A stretch of 64,000 nt of DNA from positions 14,175,526-14,239,525 of the forward strand of contig CM068321.1 in assembly GCA_034766995.1 (NCBI GenBank), given 5' to 3'. Origin of the DNA: Acanthacorydalis orientalis (Eukaryota > Arthropoda > Insecta > Megaloptera > Corydalidae). The notes under the pieces were generated by a model. That model had not been told where the DNA came from. It was given only the letters and a program-made list of their open reading frames with translations, and did no database searches. Below, piece by piece: positions 13,370 through 24,534 of the stretch. The first letter of the stretch is position 1. The number at the start of each line of letters is the position of its first letter. The translations under genes and the position numbers were made by a program.

Positions 13370-13600
13370 TAGACAGTGAACAGAAGCCATTGTAGATTTG
13401 AAACAGTGTTAACGTATTCACAGCAGCAACTTCATTCCCAGGTCGATATATATTCAATATTGGGTTATGTTTGCGTCAAGAAGGTCGCCACTTGGGATCC
13501 AGTCAGCGACGAGTAATGGGAATTTGAGCTAGGACTGGGACCTCTCACCTAAATTCATTCACAACACCGCTTCTATGATTGAGTTCATGAAAAACCTATA
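13370..13600. other. GC-elevated unique block
   Basis: Balanced base composition for about 200 bp with no extended frame. Function unknown. Confidence 0.3.
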
Positions 13601-14369
13601 TATGTGTACATCTGAATAGCACGTTTACAAAACAGAATAGTAAATATTATATATTTGACAATATTTTCTTTGTATTCTGATTCTTCTATACGTCGTATGT
13701 GAACTGCATTTTAATAATTACAAATGATTGAATTTTTCAATACTACGTTATTTATTGAATACAAGATGAATCAAAAGAGATACTTCTTAGAAAGAGATTT
13801 TTTTATTTAATGTAACTGATATTTATTTTTTTTTATAAATAAAATATATAAAAAAACTTGTTAAAGAATTGCTTTTTGGAAAAATAAAACTAGGATTGTC
13901 TCGTAGTTACAAAATATTATAAATTAATAAAGTTATTAAATAGAAAATCAATATTGTTTTTTATTTCATTTTACTTAATTTTTCATATATTGTTGTATAT
14001 AGAAAAAATACCTAATTAGATTTTTAAAAAAGAACAAACGTATTGTTTGAACAAACTTTTCTTGAAAAATACGTATTAATTTAATCCCTTTTTACGTCGT
14101 ATATTAAAAGACTAAACAAAAATTCTGGCAACTTTTTATAACATTTACATCCATTAGTAAACTTTCAACGTATAAAAATTTCCGACGTAAATAAAAAAAA
14201 TTTTTTTTCTCCAGCTGCCACAAAGAACCATACACATATCCCCACCTAAAATATAAATCTCAATTTTAGTTTAATTATTCAATTAAACTCATTATAAATT
14301 GGATATGCTTGGTACACACGAAAAAAGTATATAATAACTTATAACACGCGTCTGTATATATTCTGGATA

Positions 14370-14690
14370 CAAGAAAAAAAATATTTAATCCCGTTATTAC
14401 AAGGAAGAAGGAAGGGTGGTGCGAATATAAAATTCAATTTATCCTAATAAGGGTGGGTTGTTTTTAATATGCGCACCCCCGGGAATTTCATCGGGATTAA
14501 TATTTTATTATTCTAATTGACCTCGCTGTAGACGAATAATCTACCTTTTAAACATATTATCTTTATCATTTTGCTCGAATAAGGCAATACGCCAACGAGG
14601 TAATGGTTATAATTTGTTGTTTTCGATCCGTTATTTTTTTCATCGGGTATGTTTTCATGTGAAAAATCGTAACAGTATCAAACACAGAGC
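14370..14690. other. GC-elevated block with inverted TTAATCCCG pair
   Basis: TTAATCCCG at 14385-14393 and its exact reverse complement CGGGATTAA at 14492-14500 flank a CpG-bearing core. TAATCC/GGATTA is the known core site of Bicoid/Otx-class homeodomains, so a regulatory element is one reading. No coding frame is seen. Confidence 0.35.
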
Positions 14691-16340
14691 CGTATTATTT
14701 TTCAAATAAACGCTATCAACTGAAACTAATATTAATTTTCAAATATAATTAAATCTATCTCCACCGATAGAAAAATAATATAAACATGAAATACTCTAAT
14801 TTTTAAAAAATAATAAACTTTAATCCTATATATTAATGAGTACTGAATAATTGACAAAAAAACCATCATTGAACAACTAAAATTTTTATATACTTTTCTT
14901 ATATTTTTATTTTAATTTTACTTGTGAAAATATTACTGCTTACTACAATAAATATATTTCTATTGAGTTGAGGATTTTAAAAAGCTTTTATCATACTTTT
15001 TATATTTCATACATCATACTTTTCATTTTATATTCATAATAATTATAAAATAATGTAATTGAAACTGCTCTGGTTTCGATTTTATTGATGGTTTCTGTAA
15101 AAGTTCTTTTGTCTTCTAAATTACTTATTTGAAAACTACATAATGGAATTGAAACTAATACAATAAAAATACAGAATTTTAGTAGACTGATTTAGGAAGA
15201 TCTACTATTTATAAAAAAAAAATATTCCATATTCAACTCAATTCAGTTTAATATCTGATTACATTTGAAATAATTTTAAAAAAGTATTTATGTTCATAAA
15301 TAACAACTTAGAGCTACATACTAAATATTATTTCATGTACTTTGGAATAATAAAAAATAATGGCAAATTGGAAGAAAAAACATTTTGCAATAAAGTCATT
15401 TAGGTAGAAGGCCCGTTCATATTTTGTAACTGGAATGCTCTTAAACTTCATCCCTGCGAATGATAAATACTTGAATCCCCGACAAACGTCAATGAAAATT
15501 TTTAAAATCAAGGATTTTTTCCTAAATATTAGAGAATATTTTCTTGACCCTTTGATAGGGTTTAATTTCGTAGTTCAGTCAGAGGAGCTCCAGAATAATT
15601 TTTTAAAATTTAAAATAATTTGATATGATAAATAACGTTTATAATGATTAAAATTATTCGGAAAATTATTTTATTGTTTAATTTTTAATAATTTAAATTT
15701 ATTTTTTACTAAGTAATTTTAAACTCTTTTTTCAAAATTGTTATTTTTTTATTTAATGCGTTTTTATTTTATTTTAAAACAATTTAAATTTTCTAAAGTA
15801 CAATAAAACAGCGATTATTTTCAATTTGGAACCAAGACTAAAATAACAATGTGGTTTACTTTGTGTTCACCCTTAGTAAAATTCCGGAAATTCGGGGAAC
15901 AAAACCGCTTGTAAAAGGGGAAAATTCCCTAAGGTAACATTAATCCGTTCAAGAGAATACACCCTTCGTTGGGACCAGTTTAAAAGTTATTAAAAAAACA
16001 TAATGTTCGAAAATAAATTTGTAAGTTCTATTTAATTTCAAAAAAATATATATTAAATTGTATGAAATATTTAAAGTACTTATGAAACTGTTTTTACTTG
16101 ACTTTTCAAATTTGCAACTGAAAATCAGTATAAACACAAAACTCTAAATATTATATTTACTACTGAATTCATTAAATAGAAATTGTATTTCAAAATTTAT
16201 GACAGATTTATCCGTAAACTATAACTTAATCCAATATTTCAATTCGAAAACCTATCTTTATATGATATGCAGACCTCGATATTAAACAGAGGAAACGATA
16301 TAACGTAGTTGTTATTCATAACTGAAATAATAATTTACAT
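14690..16340. other. AT-rich spacer with a small GC-elevated patch
   Basis: Only 15880-15980 is less AT-rich. Opposite-strand frames near 15.3-15.6 kb are mutual shadows in AT-rich DNA. No gene supported. Confidence 0.6.
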
Positions 16341-16740
16341 AATCTGTCATATGTGATGTCAATAGCTTTCGGAGCGTAAGCAGGATTCGTGACAAATAAA
16401 GTTCTTGTGACACGAAACGTTACCGCATGTTTGCATCTTATAAACAAAGTTTATCGTCACCGGCCGAACAGTGAATCCCATGTCGACAATATGTATTGAA
16501 TACTCAATATATGCAAACGCCATTAATCATGTCATAAAATCAATTCCCCAGTTTTCTCAAAATGCGGTTATGATTAAACCCGTATAATGATGTATTGTTA
16601 CATGATCGCATAGACCGATTTCGTTATTATGTAGAGTAAGTCGTTGATTGCGATTTATGTAGTCAATGAAAACCATCCACATTGTTATAACAGTAATCAA
16701 ACAGAAACGAGCATTCGTTTCTGCGTTCTAGAAAATTTCT
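16340..16740. other. GC-elevated unique block
   Basis: About 400 bp with CpGs and many TTAT/ATTA cores set in balanced sequence, and no frame of note. It is a candidate conserved noncoding element; conservation is untested. Confidence 0.3.
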
Positions 16741-17499
16741 GCAGTACTTCAAAAGATAGCTTTTAAATAGAAACAAATATATTGTTTCCGATTACTAGCA
16801 AACATGCTGGATTCATTTAAACAACATTCTTATAATATAACTGTATTATGAGTATAGAAATATTATTAAAATACTTATGTTTTTTAAAAAGGTTCAGAAC
16901 AAAAAATAAACTGACAAATGATATTATAAATCTACTAAATCGAGAATATTCGATATTTTATCTCTACATGCTACACAGAAAACTAAGTTATATACTATTT
17001 TAATTTTAAACTCATCTAATATATCATTCATAAAGTTAAGAGAAGTTTTGGTATTTTTTTTAAATTTTTTCTCGTTTACTATCATCGACTACAATAAATT
17101 ATAAAGATTAGTATTAAAATTACATTTTCTTAAGAAGAAGTTTAGAATTGAAAATAAGAATAACTATACAATTTATGCAGAGTTTCAATTTATATGTCAA
17201 TAATTAACCATTATAAAATTTAAAAATGATATTGTAAAATAAGGTAGAACTATATTTATATAATTTTAAAATGTGGAAGTATAGTTTATAAAATAAATGT
17301 AATCTACTTACTAAATAAGAAGAATATTGAAACTAAGCAAAATATCTATCAATTCTTTTAAACATTTTACTTGAAAGAAATAAAAGTAAGTTATTCTTAA
17401 ATATACAATTAAGAAAAAATTCTATATTTGTATCATAGCTCACAAATTGAATAATTAGTATAATTATATAAATTAAAAATATAATCATATGTTTTTATA

Positions 17500-17756
17500 A
17501 CTGTGATCCTGTTATACATCAACATTTTTATGTACTGTTCAGATGGTAATCGTCTTGTTGAATCATTTGAATGCCTGTTCTCCACTACTAGTTTCGTCAA
17601 CAGATCAAAATTTTGAAACTGAATATCTATTTGAAGGTGACACACATTTAAAACTAGTAGCGGAGAACAGATACTCAGATGATCGAAAAGAATGAAGATC
17701 ATCAAGACAAAGATATAAATTAGTTGTGGTGAATTATAATTCAAATATTTGTACAA
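17500..17756. repeat. Palindromic repeat family 2, copy A
   Basis: Two 20-bp arms, CTGTTCTCCACTACTAGTTT at 17575-17594 and AAACTAGTAGCGGAGAACAG at 17651-17670, are reverse complements at 19 of 20 positions around a 56-nt loop. Weaker complementarity extends to about 52 bp on each side. The unit aligns by eye with 57325-57550. A 107-codon minus-strand frame across it resembles no protein I know. It is a foldback or MITE-like repeat of unknown class. Confidence 0.6.
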
Positions 17757-17979
17757 GATTTTTTCAATATAATAGTAAATGAATTATTGAATTAATAGTA
17801 TGTTAATATTGCAATTATTAATCTATTATGAAGTGAGTTGCATATAATTAATATGCTATATATTAATTAAATATACACTGGAAATAAAATTTCAAATAAA
17901 AGTATTTAATAATCGAAATTTACAAATATATGAGTATGCACTTTGTTAATATGTAAGTGATATGTATGATTGCAAACAA

Positions 17980-18225
17980 TTAACCTTTTAGCTACTAACG
18001 GGATACATATTTCCCACCAATTTTCAAAAATTGCTGTCGAGGAAATACTTTATATAGTGAACACACTATAAAATACTGAAGGGACAAAACTTCCTAGGAC
18101 TATATATATATTATCCAAGATGTCGGAAAATTCTTGGATAATAATTTTGGCCAATTTTAACTACCCCTTAATGCAATTGATTACCATTTACAGAAATTAA
18201 TAAAAAGTCATATTGAAAGGGTTAA
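17980..18225. mobile_element. piggyBac-like MITE, about 238 bp, with TTAA on both sides
   Basis: TTAA at 17980-17983 and 18222-18225 bound the element. The left end reads TTAACCTTTTAG and the right end, on the other strand, TTAACCCTTTCA, matching at 9 of the first 10 bases. piggyBac-family elements insert at TTAA and commonly start CCCTTT or CCTTTT. An internal hairpin (ATTATCCAAGA at 18110-18120, TCTTGGATAAT at 18132-18142) fits the subterminal inverted repeats of that family. There is no coding capacity, so it would be a non-autonomous copy. The terminal repeat is short, so chance is not excluded. Confidence 0.5.
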
Positions 18226-19090
18226 ATTTAATTTAAAAGACAAAAATGTTTTTTGTTGACGATTACTTTGGATAAATTTATAAATATTCTTACTCTTCAT
18301 GACTGAATCGAAATATAAAAACGTCCTGATTTGAACTTGATGAATCAAATATTTTCCAAAATTAAGTGGTTATTTGTTGATACAAATAAATTAATAACAG
18401 ACGTTTAAATATGAACTAAAGAGTAAACATTTTTATATTTAGGAAAATTATAAAAATATATTGTTAGTAAATATGATATTCAATATCTCTGCTAGAAAAC
18501 AAGACAAAAGAATAATAATTTAAATCAAGATTTATAAGATGACAGACACGTATAATTAAAAAAAAAGTTTAAAATAATTGGAACAGAACCAGAGAGAAAT
18601 AATGAGTTCCAGATTTTAAATAAAATTCTATATTTCTTTGAAAAATAGAAATCAAAGTAGTTACGTTGCTATTTTTCACAGACTGTCAAATCTAAAAATT
18701 ATATAATAAGTCAAATTTTGATGAATTATGATTAATTTCATTAAACCGGTACAGCGAATCATAAAGAAATATTACATAAAAGTTTATCAGTTCATAAAAT
18801 TATTAAAACAAACAATTTTGAAAAATTCTGAATTAATCCAATATTTCTTTTCTTATTGCATCATAATGTTATATTTTTTCAAAAAGAAACGTGTGAAGAT
18901 ACTAAAAAATTAAACTATAATCTTTCTAAAACGCAAGAAAACACAGATATTACTTTTGGAACATTTTTATAACCTTGGTGTACACCCCTCAATGATAACA
19001 CTAATGATAATAATACTCATATAAAGATTAAAAAATAATTTCACTTACATTTTTAAAAAAAACTATAAAACATTTTTCAAGCAAGATCGG
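18226..19090. other. AT-rich spacer, no gene seen
   Basis: No recognisable feature until the splice-like site near 19.1 kb. Confidence 0.65.
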
Positions 19091-19135
19091 GCACTCACCT
19101 GAAAAAAATAAGAAAAAATATTAAGAAAAACATAA
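19080..19135 (-). other. Candidate recursive-splicing ratchet point 1
   Basis: On the minus strand a tract of about 20 pyrimidine-rich bases ends in CAG and is followed at once by GTGAGTGCCC. A complete 3' splice site therefore abuts a consensus 5' splice site, with the junction between 19098 and 19099. A CTTAAT branch-point-like sequence lies upstream on the minus strand. Zero-length exons of this form are known ratchet points in long insect introns. The upstream sequence is not credible as an exon, which argues against an ordinary donor site. RNA evidence is absent. Confidence 0.45.
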
Positions 19136-19146
19136 TAAAATGTATG

Positions 19147-19152
<6 letters not shown>

Positions 19153-19183
<31 letters not shown>
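19153..19183. repeat. (TA)n microsatellite
   Basis: About 31 bp of TA, then GTGTATATATG. Confidence 0.98.
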
Positions 19184-19187
<4 letters not shown>

Positions 19188-19386
19188 ATATATGTAATGT
19201 AACTGATCGATTTGAAAATCTTTAAAAAAGAAAAACAAATTGGTTTACATCAAACTTTTCCGCATAAGCAACATTTCAAAATAATATATATAAAATCGTT
19301 TTTAGTACAATTGTACGAAGTATATTTATTGAAAAATAAATTTTTCAGTAATGAAAAATAAATCACGTTCGAGTAAAGACTCTTTT

Positions 19387-19389
<3 letters not shown>

Positions 19390-19445
<56 letters not shown>
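19390..19445. repeat. (TA)n microsatellite
   Basis: About 56 bp of pure TA. Confidence 0.98.
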
Positions 19446-19448
<3 letters not shown>

Positions 19449-19629
19449 TGAACTCAAAGAAGAAATTTAGTACAGTGTATTTCACTACATCAACAAGGAA
19501 GAAGACAAAATACATACAAATTTTCATTGAATTTTTTTTATTTTAACATGTAGACAGAATAAGTTATTCTATACATTTTTTTCTCGAATACGTGGTATAC
19601 ATTTTATCAAGTTATACAATGTACGTACG

Positions 19630-19658
<29 letters not shown>
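19630..19658. repeat. (TA)n microsatellite
   Basis: About 29 bp of TA after GTACGTACGT, itself a short palindromic tetranucleotide tract. Confidence 0.98.
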
Positions 19659-19659
<1 letters not shown>

Positions 19660-19660
<1 letters not shown>

Positions 19661-20480
19661 TGTTTCAAATATATATTATCACATCATATAAAATATCCTG
19701 ATTTTTATTATTTGTCTAAATTTAATTAAATAATATTTTTTTATAAGTATAATTAAAAATAATTTTAAGTTTAACGGTTATTTCAAAAATTTAATTACTA
19801 CAAGAGTAAAATATAGTTTTGTATTCACAAATTTCAAGTTAACAAAAGCCATTTTTGATTTCACTCCTGTTTTATTCATTGTATATGAAAAATATATATT
19901 CTTCTTTATTAAGTAAAATTAATTATGTAAAAATTAAATTTTCTGAATTGTTTATTCTAAATATTTATATTAGTTATTATTTTTATAGATACTCATTTAA
20001 TAATTTTATTACAAACACAAACATTAAGAATTTTAATTTTGTTTTCTAAAATATTGATTAATTCAACTTTTGTTTGTATACCCGTTAAAATATATAAATT
20101 AAGAAGAATATAATAAAAATAAATAATGTTTGTTAAAATAAATCTATCTAGTAAAAGAAATTCATTTAGTAAACTATCTGCTATCACATAAAAATATTCT
20201 TCTATTTAGTCTTTTATAGAACACAAGATATGGAAAAAGAGAATATTTTAGAATGTAAAGTTGAAACTCCTATCCAACATAAAATATTTACATATATATT
20301 TACTGTTTAATTCTTCATTTGCGAAAATTGCTTCGTATGTATAATGTAACAGATATTAGTTGATGATAGATGTGTAATTCTGTGATAAATATCCATTAAA
20401 TTTTTTAAAATTAAAATAGTATTTCAACTGTCTTATTTTTACAAATGAATGTTAGTTCTTTTATTTCACTAGAATTATCA
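19660..20480. other. AT-rich spacer left of mariner 1
   Basis: Overlapping opposite-strand frames at 19.85-20.19 kb are AT-composition artefacts. No feature supported. Confidence 0.65.
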
Positions 20481-20488
20481 AGCTTATA

Positions 20489-21720
20489 TTGGATCAGTGC
20501 AAAAGTTCGTATACGATTTGAAATTAAAACTCAGGGGATTATTTTCTGCAGAGAATGCTTTATTAATCAATTATGTATTCACCATCGTTTTCTGCAATCA
20601 TTTTCAAACGTTCAAACAGCTTCTGGATTCCTCGCCTGTAAAACATGGGAGATTTTACGGTAAAAAAGGCGGTGAGATGGTTTTTGACGACCTCCACAGT
20701 GTCATTTTTTTACCGTTTAAACTGTTCTGCAGTGACCGGAACAAATGATAATCCAAAGGTGCAATGTCCGGAGAATATGGTGGATGCGAAAGGATTTCTC
20801 ATTTCAACTGCTTCAGTTTTTACAATCAGTTTTGCTGTATGTGGTTTTGCGTTATCATAGTGAAAGATGAATCCTTTACGATTAGCCAAAATCGAACACT
20901 TTTCTTTAATTGCTGGGTTCAGTTTGGTTATTTGTTGACAGTACTTCGCTTTAATAATCGTTTTACCTCGCGGGAGCAGTTCAAACAAACAACTTTGTAA
21001 TCCTACCAAACAAACAACAACACCTTTATACGGATATAAGCTAGCTTTGGCGACTGGTTCTGGCCCGTCACTCGCTTGTTTCCACGTTTGTTTGCATCGG
21101 ACATTGTTGTACAAGATCTATTTCATATCGCCAGTCACTAACCGATCCAAAAAAATCTCTCTGTTGAGGCATCCAAGCAAAGAAATTGCTGAAGAGATGC
21201 GATCAAACTTGTGTTTTTCAGACAACGAGTGCGGCACCCACATATTGAGCTTCAATATGAACCGCAGCTTCTTTAAATGTCGAAATGCAGTCGATTTTTC
21301 AACTATGAGTGTCTCGGAAACTTCTTCCGACGAAATTCTTGTGTTATTGTCAACTAGTGCCTGGTTTATCCGGGGTTTATCTTCGATATTAAAATCACTA
21401 AGTCGAAATTTAGCAAACCATTTCTTCACAGTTATAAGTGATGAAGTATGGTTCAAATAAACCTACCGAGTATTTTTCGTTGCCGTGCCAACTTTGACTC
21501 ATTTTCGTACAACATAACGTAACGAAAGTGTATCTTTTCGTTATCCATTTTTAAAAAAATTCTTACACACACAAATTGAATTGAAACAAATGCGTCTGAT
21601 AGTCAAATGACAACTGTAACTGTCACCTTTCAAATGAGATACAACATGAATAGATTTCAATCAAGATCGCCGCCATGCGGCATTCTTAACACCACCTACT
21701 GAAACGTATACGAACTTTTG
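20489..21720 (-). mobile_element. mariner element 1 (mellifera-type), decayed
   Basis: A Tc1/mariner element of about 1.23 kb whose transposase runs right to left. The left terminal repeat begins TTGGATCAGTGCAAAAGTTC at 20489 next to a TA dinucleotide. The right repeat, CGTATACGAACTTTTG, ends at 21720. Compared with the left end, the right end lacks 10 bp (CACTGATCCA), after which complementarity resumes for 9 bases in the flank (ATATAAGCT). The size is slightly under the usual 1.3 kb. Frame breaks make it non-autonomous. Confidence 0.88.
20563..21548 (-). pseudogene. mariner transposase pseudogene (mellifera-type)
   Basis: This is a relic of the DD34D transposase that cut and pasted the element. 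The likely start is ATG at 21546-21548 (MDNEKIHFRY), but the frame stops about 30 codons in. A helix-turn-helix portion resumes with KKWFAKFRLSDFN and HLKKL, then WVPHSLSEKH. Catalytic D1 is in VTGDMK and is followed by an in-frame TAG where Trp is usual. Then come YNNVRCKQTW, LFELLPRGKTI and D2 in FHYDNAKPHT. D3 lies in another frame as YSPDIAPLDYHLF near 20.75-20.79 kb. The C-terminus, ENDGEYIID plus stop, is at 20563. All three aspartates survive, but at least two frameshifts and two stops abolish the product. The WWDW/ELLPRGKTI block suggests the mellifera subfamily. Confidence 0.9.
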
Positions 21721-21990
21721 ATATAAGCTCTTCCTTATATCCTTGTATCATACTGTTTAATCGCTTTTAACATAAAATTCAAACTACTGTTTTTATTGAA
21801 ATTTTTTTTATATCCTATTCCAATAACAGAAAAAGTTTTAGTATAAAATAAATTAGAAGTAAAATAAACAAATATATCGTAATAAGTATGTTGATTAAAA
21901 AATATGTTTAAATTAAAAATATTATTATTACAAAAAAATTGTTAAATGTAAATATTGTAATCTTAATTATTTGTCTTTATCTTAATTGTG
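21721..21990. other. AT-rich spacer between mariner 1 and a microsatellite
   Basis: Nothing recognised apart from the 9-base continuation of the mariner inverted repeat at its left edge. Confidence 0.6.
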
Positions 21991-21991
21991 A

Positions 21992-22036
21992 CATATATAT
22001 ATATATATACACACACATATATATATATACATATAT

Positions 22037-22067
<31 letters not shown>

Positions 22068-22070
22068 AAT

Positions 22071-22123
<53 letters not shown>
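21992..22123. repeat. Complex (TA)n/(CA)n array ending in (GA)n
   Basis: About 110 bp of TA interrupted by three ACACACAC blocks, then about 22 bp of GA. Tyr-Ile and Thr-His repeats in all frames are its translations, not proteins. Confidence 0.98.
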
Positions 22124-22124
<1 letters not shown>

Positions 22125-22129
22125 CAAAG

Positions 22130-22560
22130 AGGTAATCCTGGTAATCAAAGAAAGTATGTTATGAAATTCGAACCCTACCAGAAGAAAAGAAAAACATGAG
22201 GGTGTGCATGACAGAATGAAATGTCGTTAATAAAAAATACGCTCGTAAAACAATATAGGCTTAATTGCTAAGCAATTATATCGCAACGAGTACGACAACA
22301 CAACAAGACCAAACCAATATGCCTAGAGTTTTACGTAAAGGATTAAGAAATAGATGTGCACATAGAGGTCTATATGAAAGAGAGAAAGCTACGGGACGAT
22401 CGTCGTGAAATAAACGTAAATGACTCGCGTTAAACGACCTCGTTTATCATGCACGCGGATTATACTCCGCCAATGTGGAAGCACTAGTACAGTGCTCCGA
22501 ACTCAAAGACTCAAAAATAAATTAAAGAATTTCTTATTTGTACTGCTCACGTACGAGGTA
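22130..22560. other. GC-elevated unique block
   Basis: CpG-bearing block with two small hairpins: AATTGC-taa-GCAATT at 22264-22278, and AGCAC ... GTGCT near 22480-22500. No domain is recognised in the short frames. Candidate conserved noncoding element. Confidence 0.3.
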
Positions 22561-22947
22561 TTTCCTTTTTTTTCATCTGCGACGACTTTTTGTTCTGGAT
22601 AAAAAAATATTTCTAGCGATATTATTGTTATATAGCTGTTTTTTTTCGTTCTGTTATTTCATTTTCGTTGTTTATCTTTTGATGTACGTACGTAAAATAA
22701 ATAGAGTCCACATCGAGTCGTCGATGTTTTACTTATACACGTTCTTTAATAGAATTCTCATATTGATTAAGACATATATGTGTTTTCGGATATTTCTTTT
22801 ATTATAAAGAACAGATGTTTTCAATATGTCGCCTACCAACTAAAAATTACATCTATTGAGAACATTTTTGTGCTTAATAAAATATTAATAATACATATAG
22901 ACAAATTCATATGAAAATATTTTAAAATTATATGTATATATATATAT

Positions 22948-23793
22948 TTGGTTGTAATATATCAAGTTGCCGAATTTCAGTCAGTCAGAGGTCGTCCGCG
23001 ATTGAGAAAGTTTCTGTGCAATATTTTACAAGGTCAGTTATTTGGAATTGACTAATGTACTATACCCTTCAATTGTTTTTAAATACGGAGTTATTGTTAT
23101 TTTTATTTTTTTTATACCCTTCAACAGGATGGTGTCCACAAAAAGATACTTGTGATGAAAAGTGGATTCTGTATGATAACAGAAAAAGATCTGGACAATG
23201 ATTAAATGCAAATAAAGCTCTAGGACACGCACCCAAGCCGTCATTACACCAAAAACAACTTATGGTTAGTGTGTGGTGGTCAAATAAAGGAATAATCCAT
23301 TATTCTTTTTTAAAACCAGGCGAAGCAATTATGGATGATTCATATTGTCGCGAAATCGACAATATGAATGAAATATTAAAAACAAAACAGACAATGCTAA
23401 TCAATAAATATGGACCAATATTATTGCAAGACAATGTTCGACCACACACATCTCGAATCACAATTTCCAAATTAAATTCATTAAATTATGAAATTTTATC
23501 GCATCCCCCTTATTCACCAAATCATTTACCGGCAGACTATCATCTTTTTGCCACTAGGGATATTACTTAAGAAATAAAAAATTCCGAAACCAAACAGAAG
23601 TGATTCAAGGATTCGAAAACTGTAAGCTTCAAAAATGTCGATTTTTATAAAAATGGGATAAATAATCTAATTTCTTGTTGGCAAAAGACTATTGAAGCTG
23701 ATGGAGCTTATTTTGATTAAATATATTTTTTGTTAAAAATATTGTGTTTTAATTCTCAGCTATAAATTCCGCAATTACATATGTTACACCTTA
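22948..23793 (+). mobile_element. mariner element 2 (cecropia-type), internally deleted
   Basis: The left inverted repeat at about 22950-22978 and the right one at about 23765-23793 match at roughly 21 of 29 positions when one is reversed (right end on the minus strand: AGGTGTAACATATGTAATTG). The element spans about 845 bp against a usual 1.3 kb. The missing part is the DNA-binding N-terminal half of the transposase. Both ends abut TA-repeat sequence, fitting insertion at a TA target within a microsatellite. Confidence 0.75.
23120..23720 (+). pseudogene. mariner transposase pseudogene (cecropia-type), catalytic half
   Basis: The DD34D catalytic core is recognisable. D1 is in TCDEKWILYDNRKRSGQ (Asp codon 23154-23156), followed by an in-frame TGA where Trp is expected. 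Then come KPSLHQKQLMVSVWWSNKGI, IHYSFLKPGE and D2 in ILLQDNVRPHTS (codon 23430-23432). D3 is in LPADYHLF, 34 residues after D2, so the triad is intact. A frameshift after DYHLF carries KKFRNQTEVIQGFEN into another frame, and a second returns to NGINNLISCWQKTIEADGAYF before the stop at 23718-23720. The N-terminal helix-turn-helix half is missing. The sequence resembles the Hsmar1/cecropia group. It is non-functional through a stop, two frameshifts and the deletion. Confidence 0.9.

Positions 23794-23797
<4 letters not shown>

Positions 23798-23870
<73 letters not shown>
23798..23870. repeat. (TA)n-(GA)n compound microsatellite
   Basis: About 46 bp of TA then about 27 bp of GA, directly right of mariner 2; the left TIR also abuts TA repeats. 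Confidence 0.98.
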
Positions 23871-23871
<1 letters not shown>

Positions 23872-24109
23872 TATTTTTATAAACAGAATAATTACTTACA
23901 CCTTCATAAAACACTCAAAATAAATAAAAATATTACATTTCTTGTAAAGTTATTTCTGAGAATTTCCAATTGTAATCATTTTTTCACGTCCAATTATATG
24001 TTTTCAATCGAAATATTTGTTTTCCAGAATATTATCAACGATTTTCCTCAATATATCAGATAGATGTGAAATTTCTAATGTCTAATCTGAATTAACATTT
24101 TTTTCTTGT

Positions 24110-24230
24110 AACAGGCAAATTTGCAATTTTTATCTTGGCTGCGATAAAAGAGTGCCCAACTAATCGAAAAATATACGAGTATGTTAAAAAATTTTAGCAC
24201 CCTTTCCCTCCCCCGGCTGCAAAGGGTTAA
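24110..24230 (-). mobile_element. Lone piggyBac-like terminus
   Basis: Read on the minus strand from TTAA at 24227-24230, the sequence begins TTAACCCTTTGCAGCCGG, the canonical TTAA plus CCCTTTGC start of many piggyBac-family elements. GC content is raised for about 50 bp. GGCTGC recurs at about 24138-24143, perhaps subterminally. I find no matching opposite end in the window, so this is a solo or truncated end. Confidence 0.4.
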
Positions 24231-24239
24231 TATATAAAA

Positions 24240-24473
24240 AAGTTGATATTTTTTAAAAATTCTATATTAAAGTAAACTGAAACATGAATATTCATTTATT
24301 TTCAACAATTTCCAAGTTTTGTAATTAGGGTTATTTATAGATTTTTTAATAACTTAATTTATTTTTGGTTCGATTCAATTATTCTTCCATATTTAGATAT
24401 TTAAAACATTTTATCAATTTCATTTAATTATTTGAACATTTCAATATACGTATTTTACTGAATAATTAACTAC

Positions 24474-24476
<3 letters not shown>
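24240..24476. other. AT-rich spacer, no gene seen
   Basis: Nothing recognised. Confidence 0.65.

Positions 24477-24532
<56 letters not shown>
24477..24532. repeat. (TA)n microsatellite
   Basis: About 56 bp of pure TA. Confidence 0.98.
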
Positions 24533-24533
<1 letters not shown>

Positions 24534-24534
24534 C

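Noticed and set aside
22080..22130. Arg-Glu and Ser-Leu repeat peptides
   Set aside because: These are (GA)n and (CT)n tracts read in frame.
22979..23120. GGTCGTCCGCGATT as a relic of the mariner GRP linker motif in element 2
   Set aside because: The match is a few codons only, with stops around it, so the call of a retained linker is not supported.
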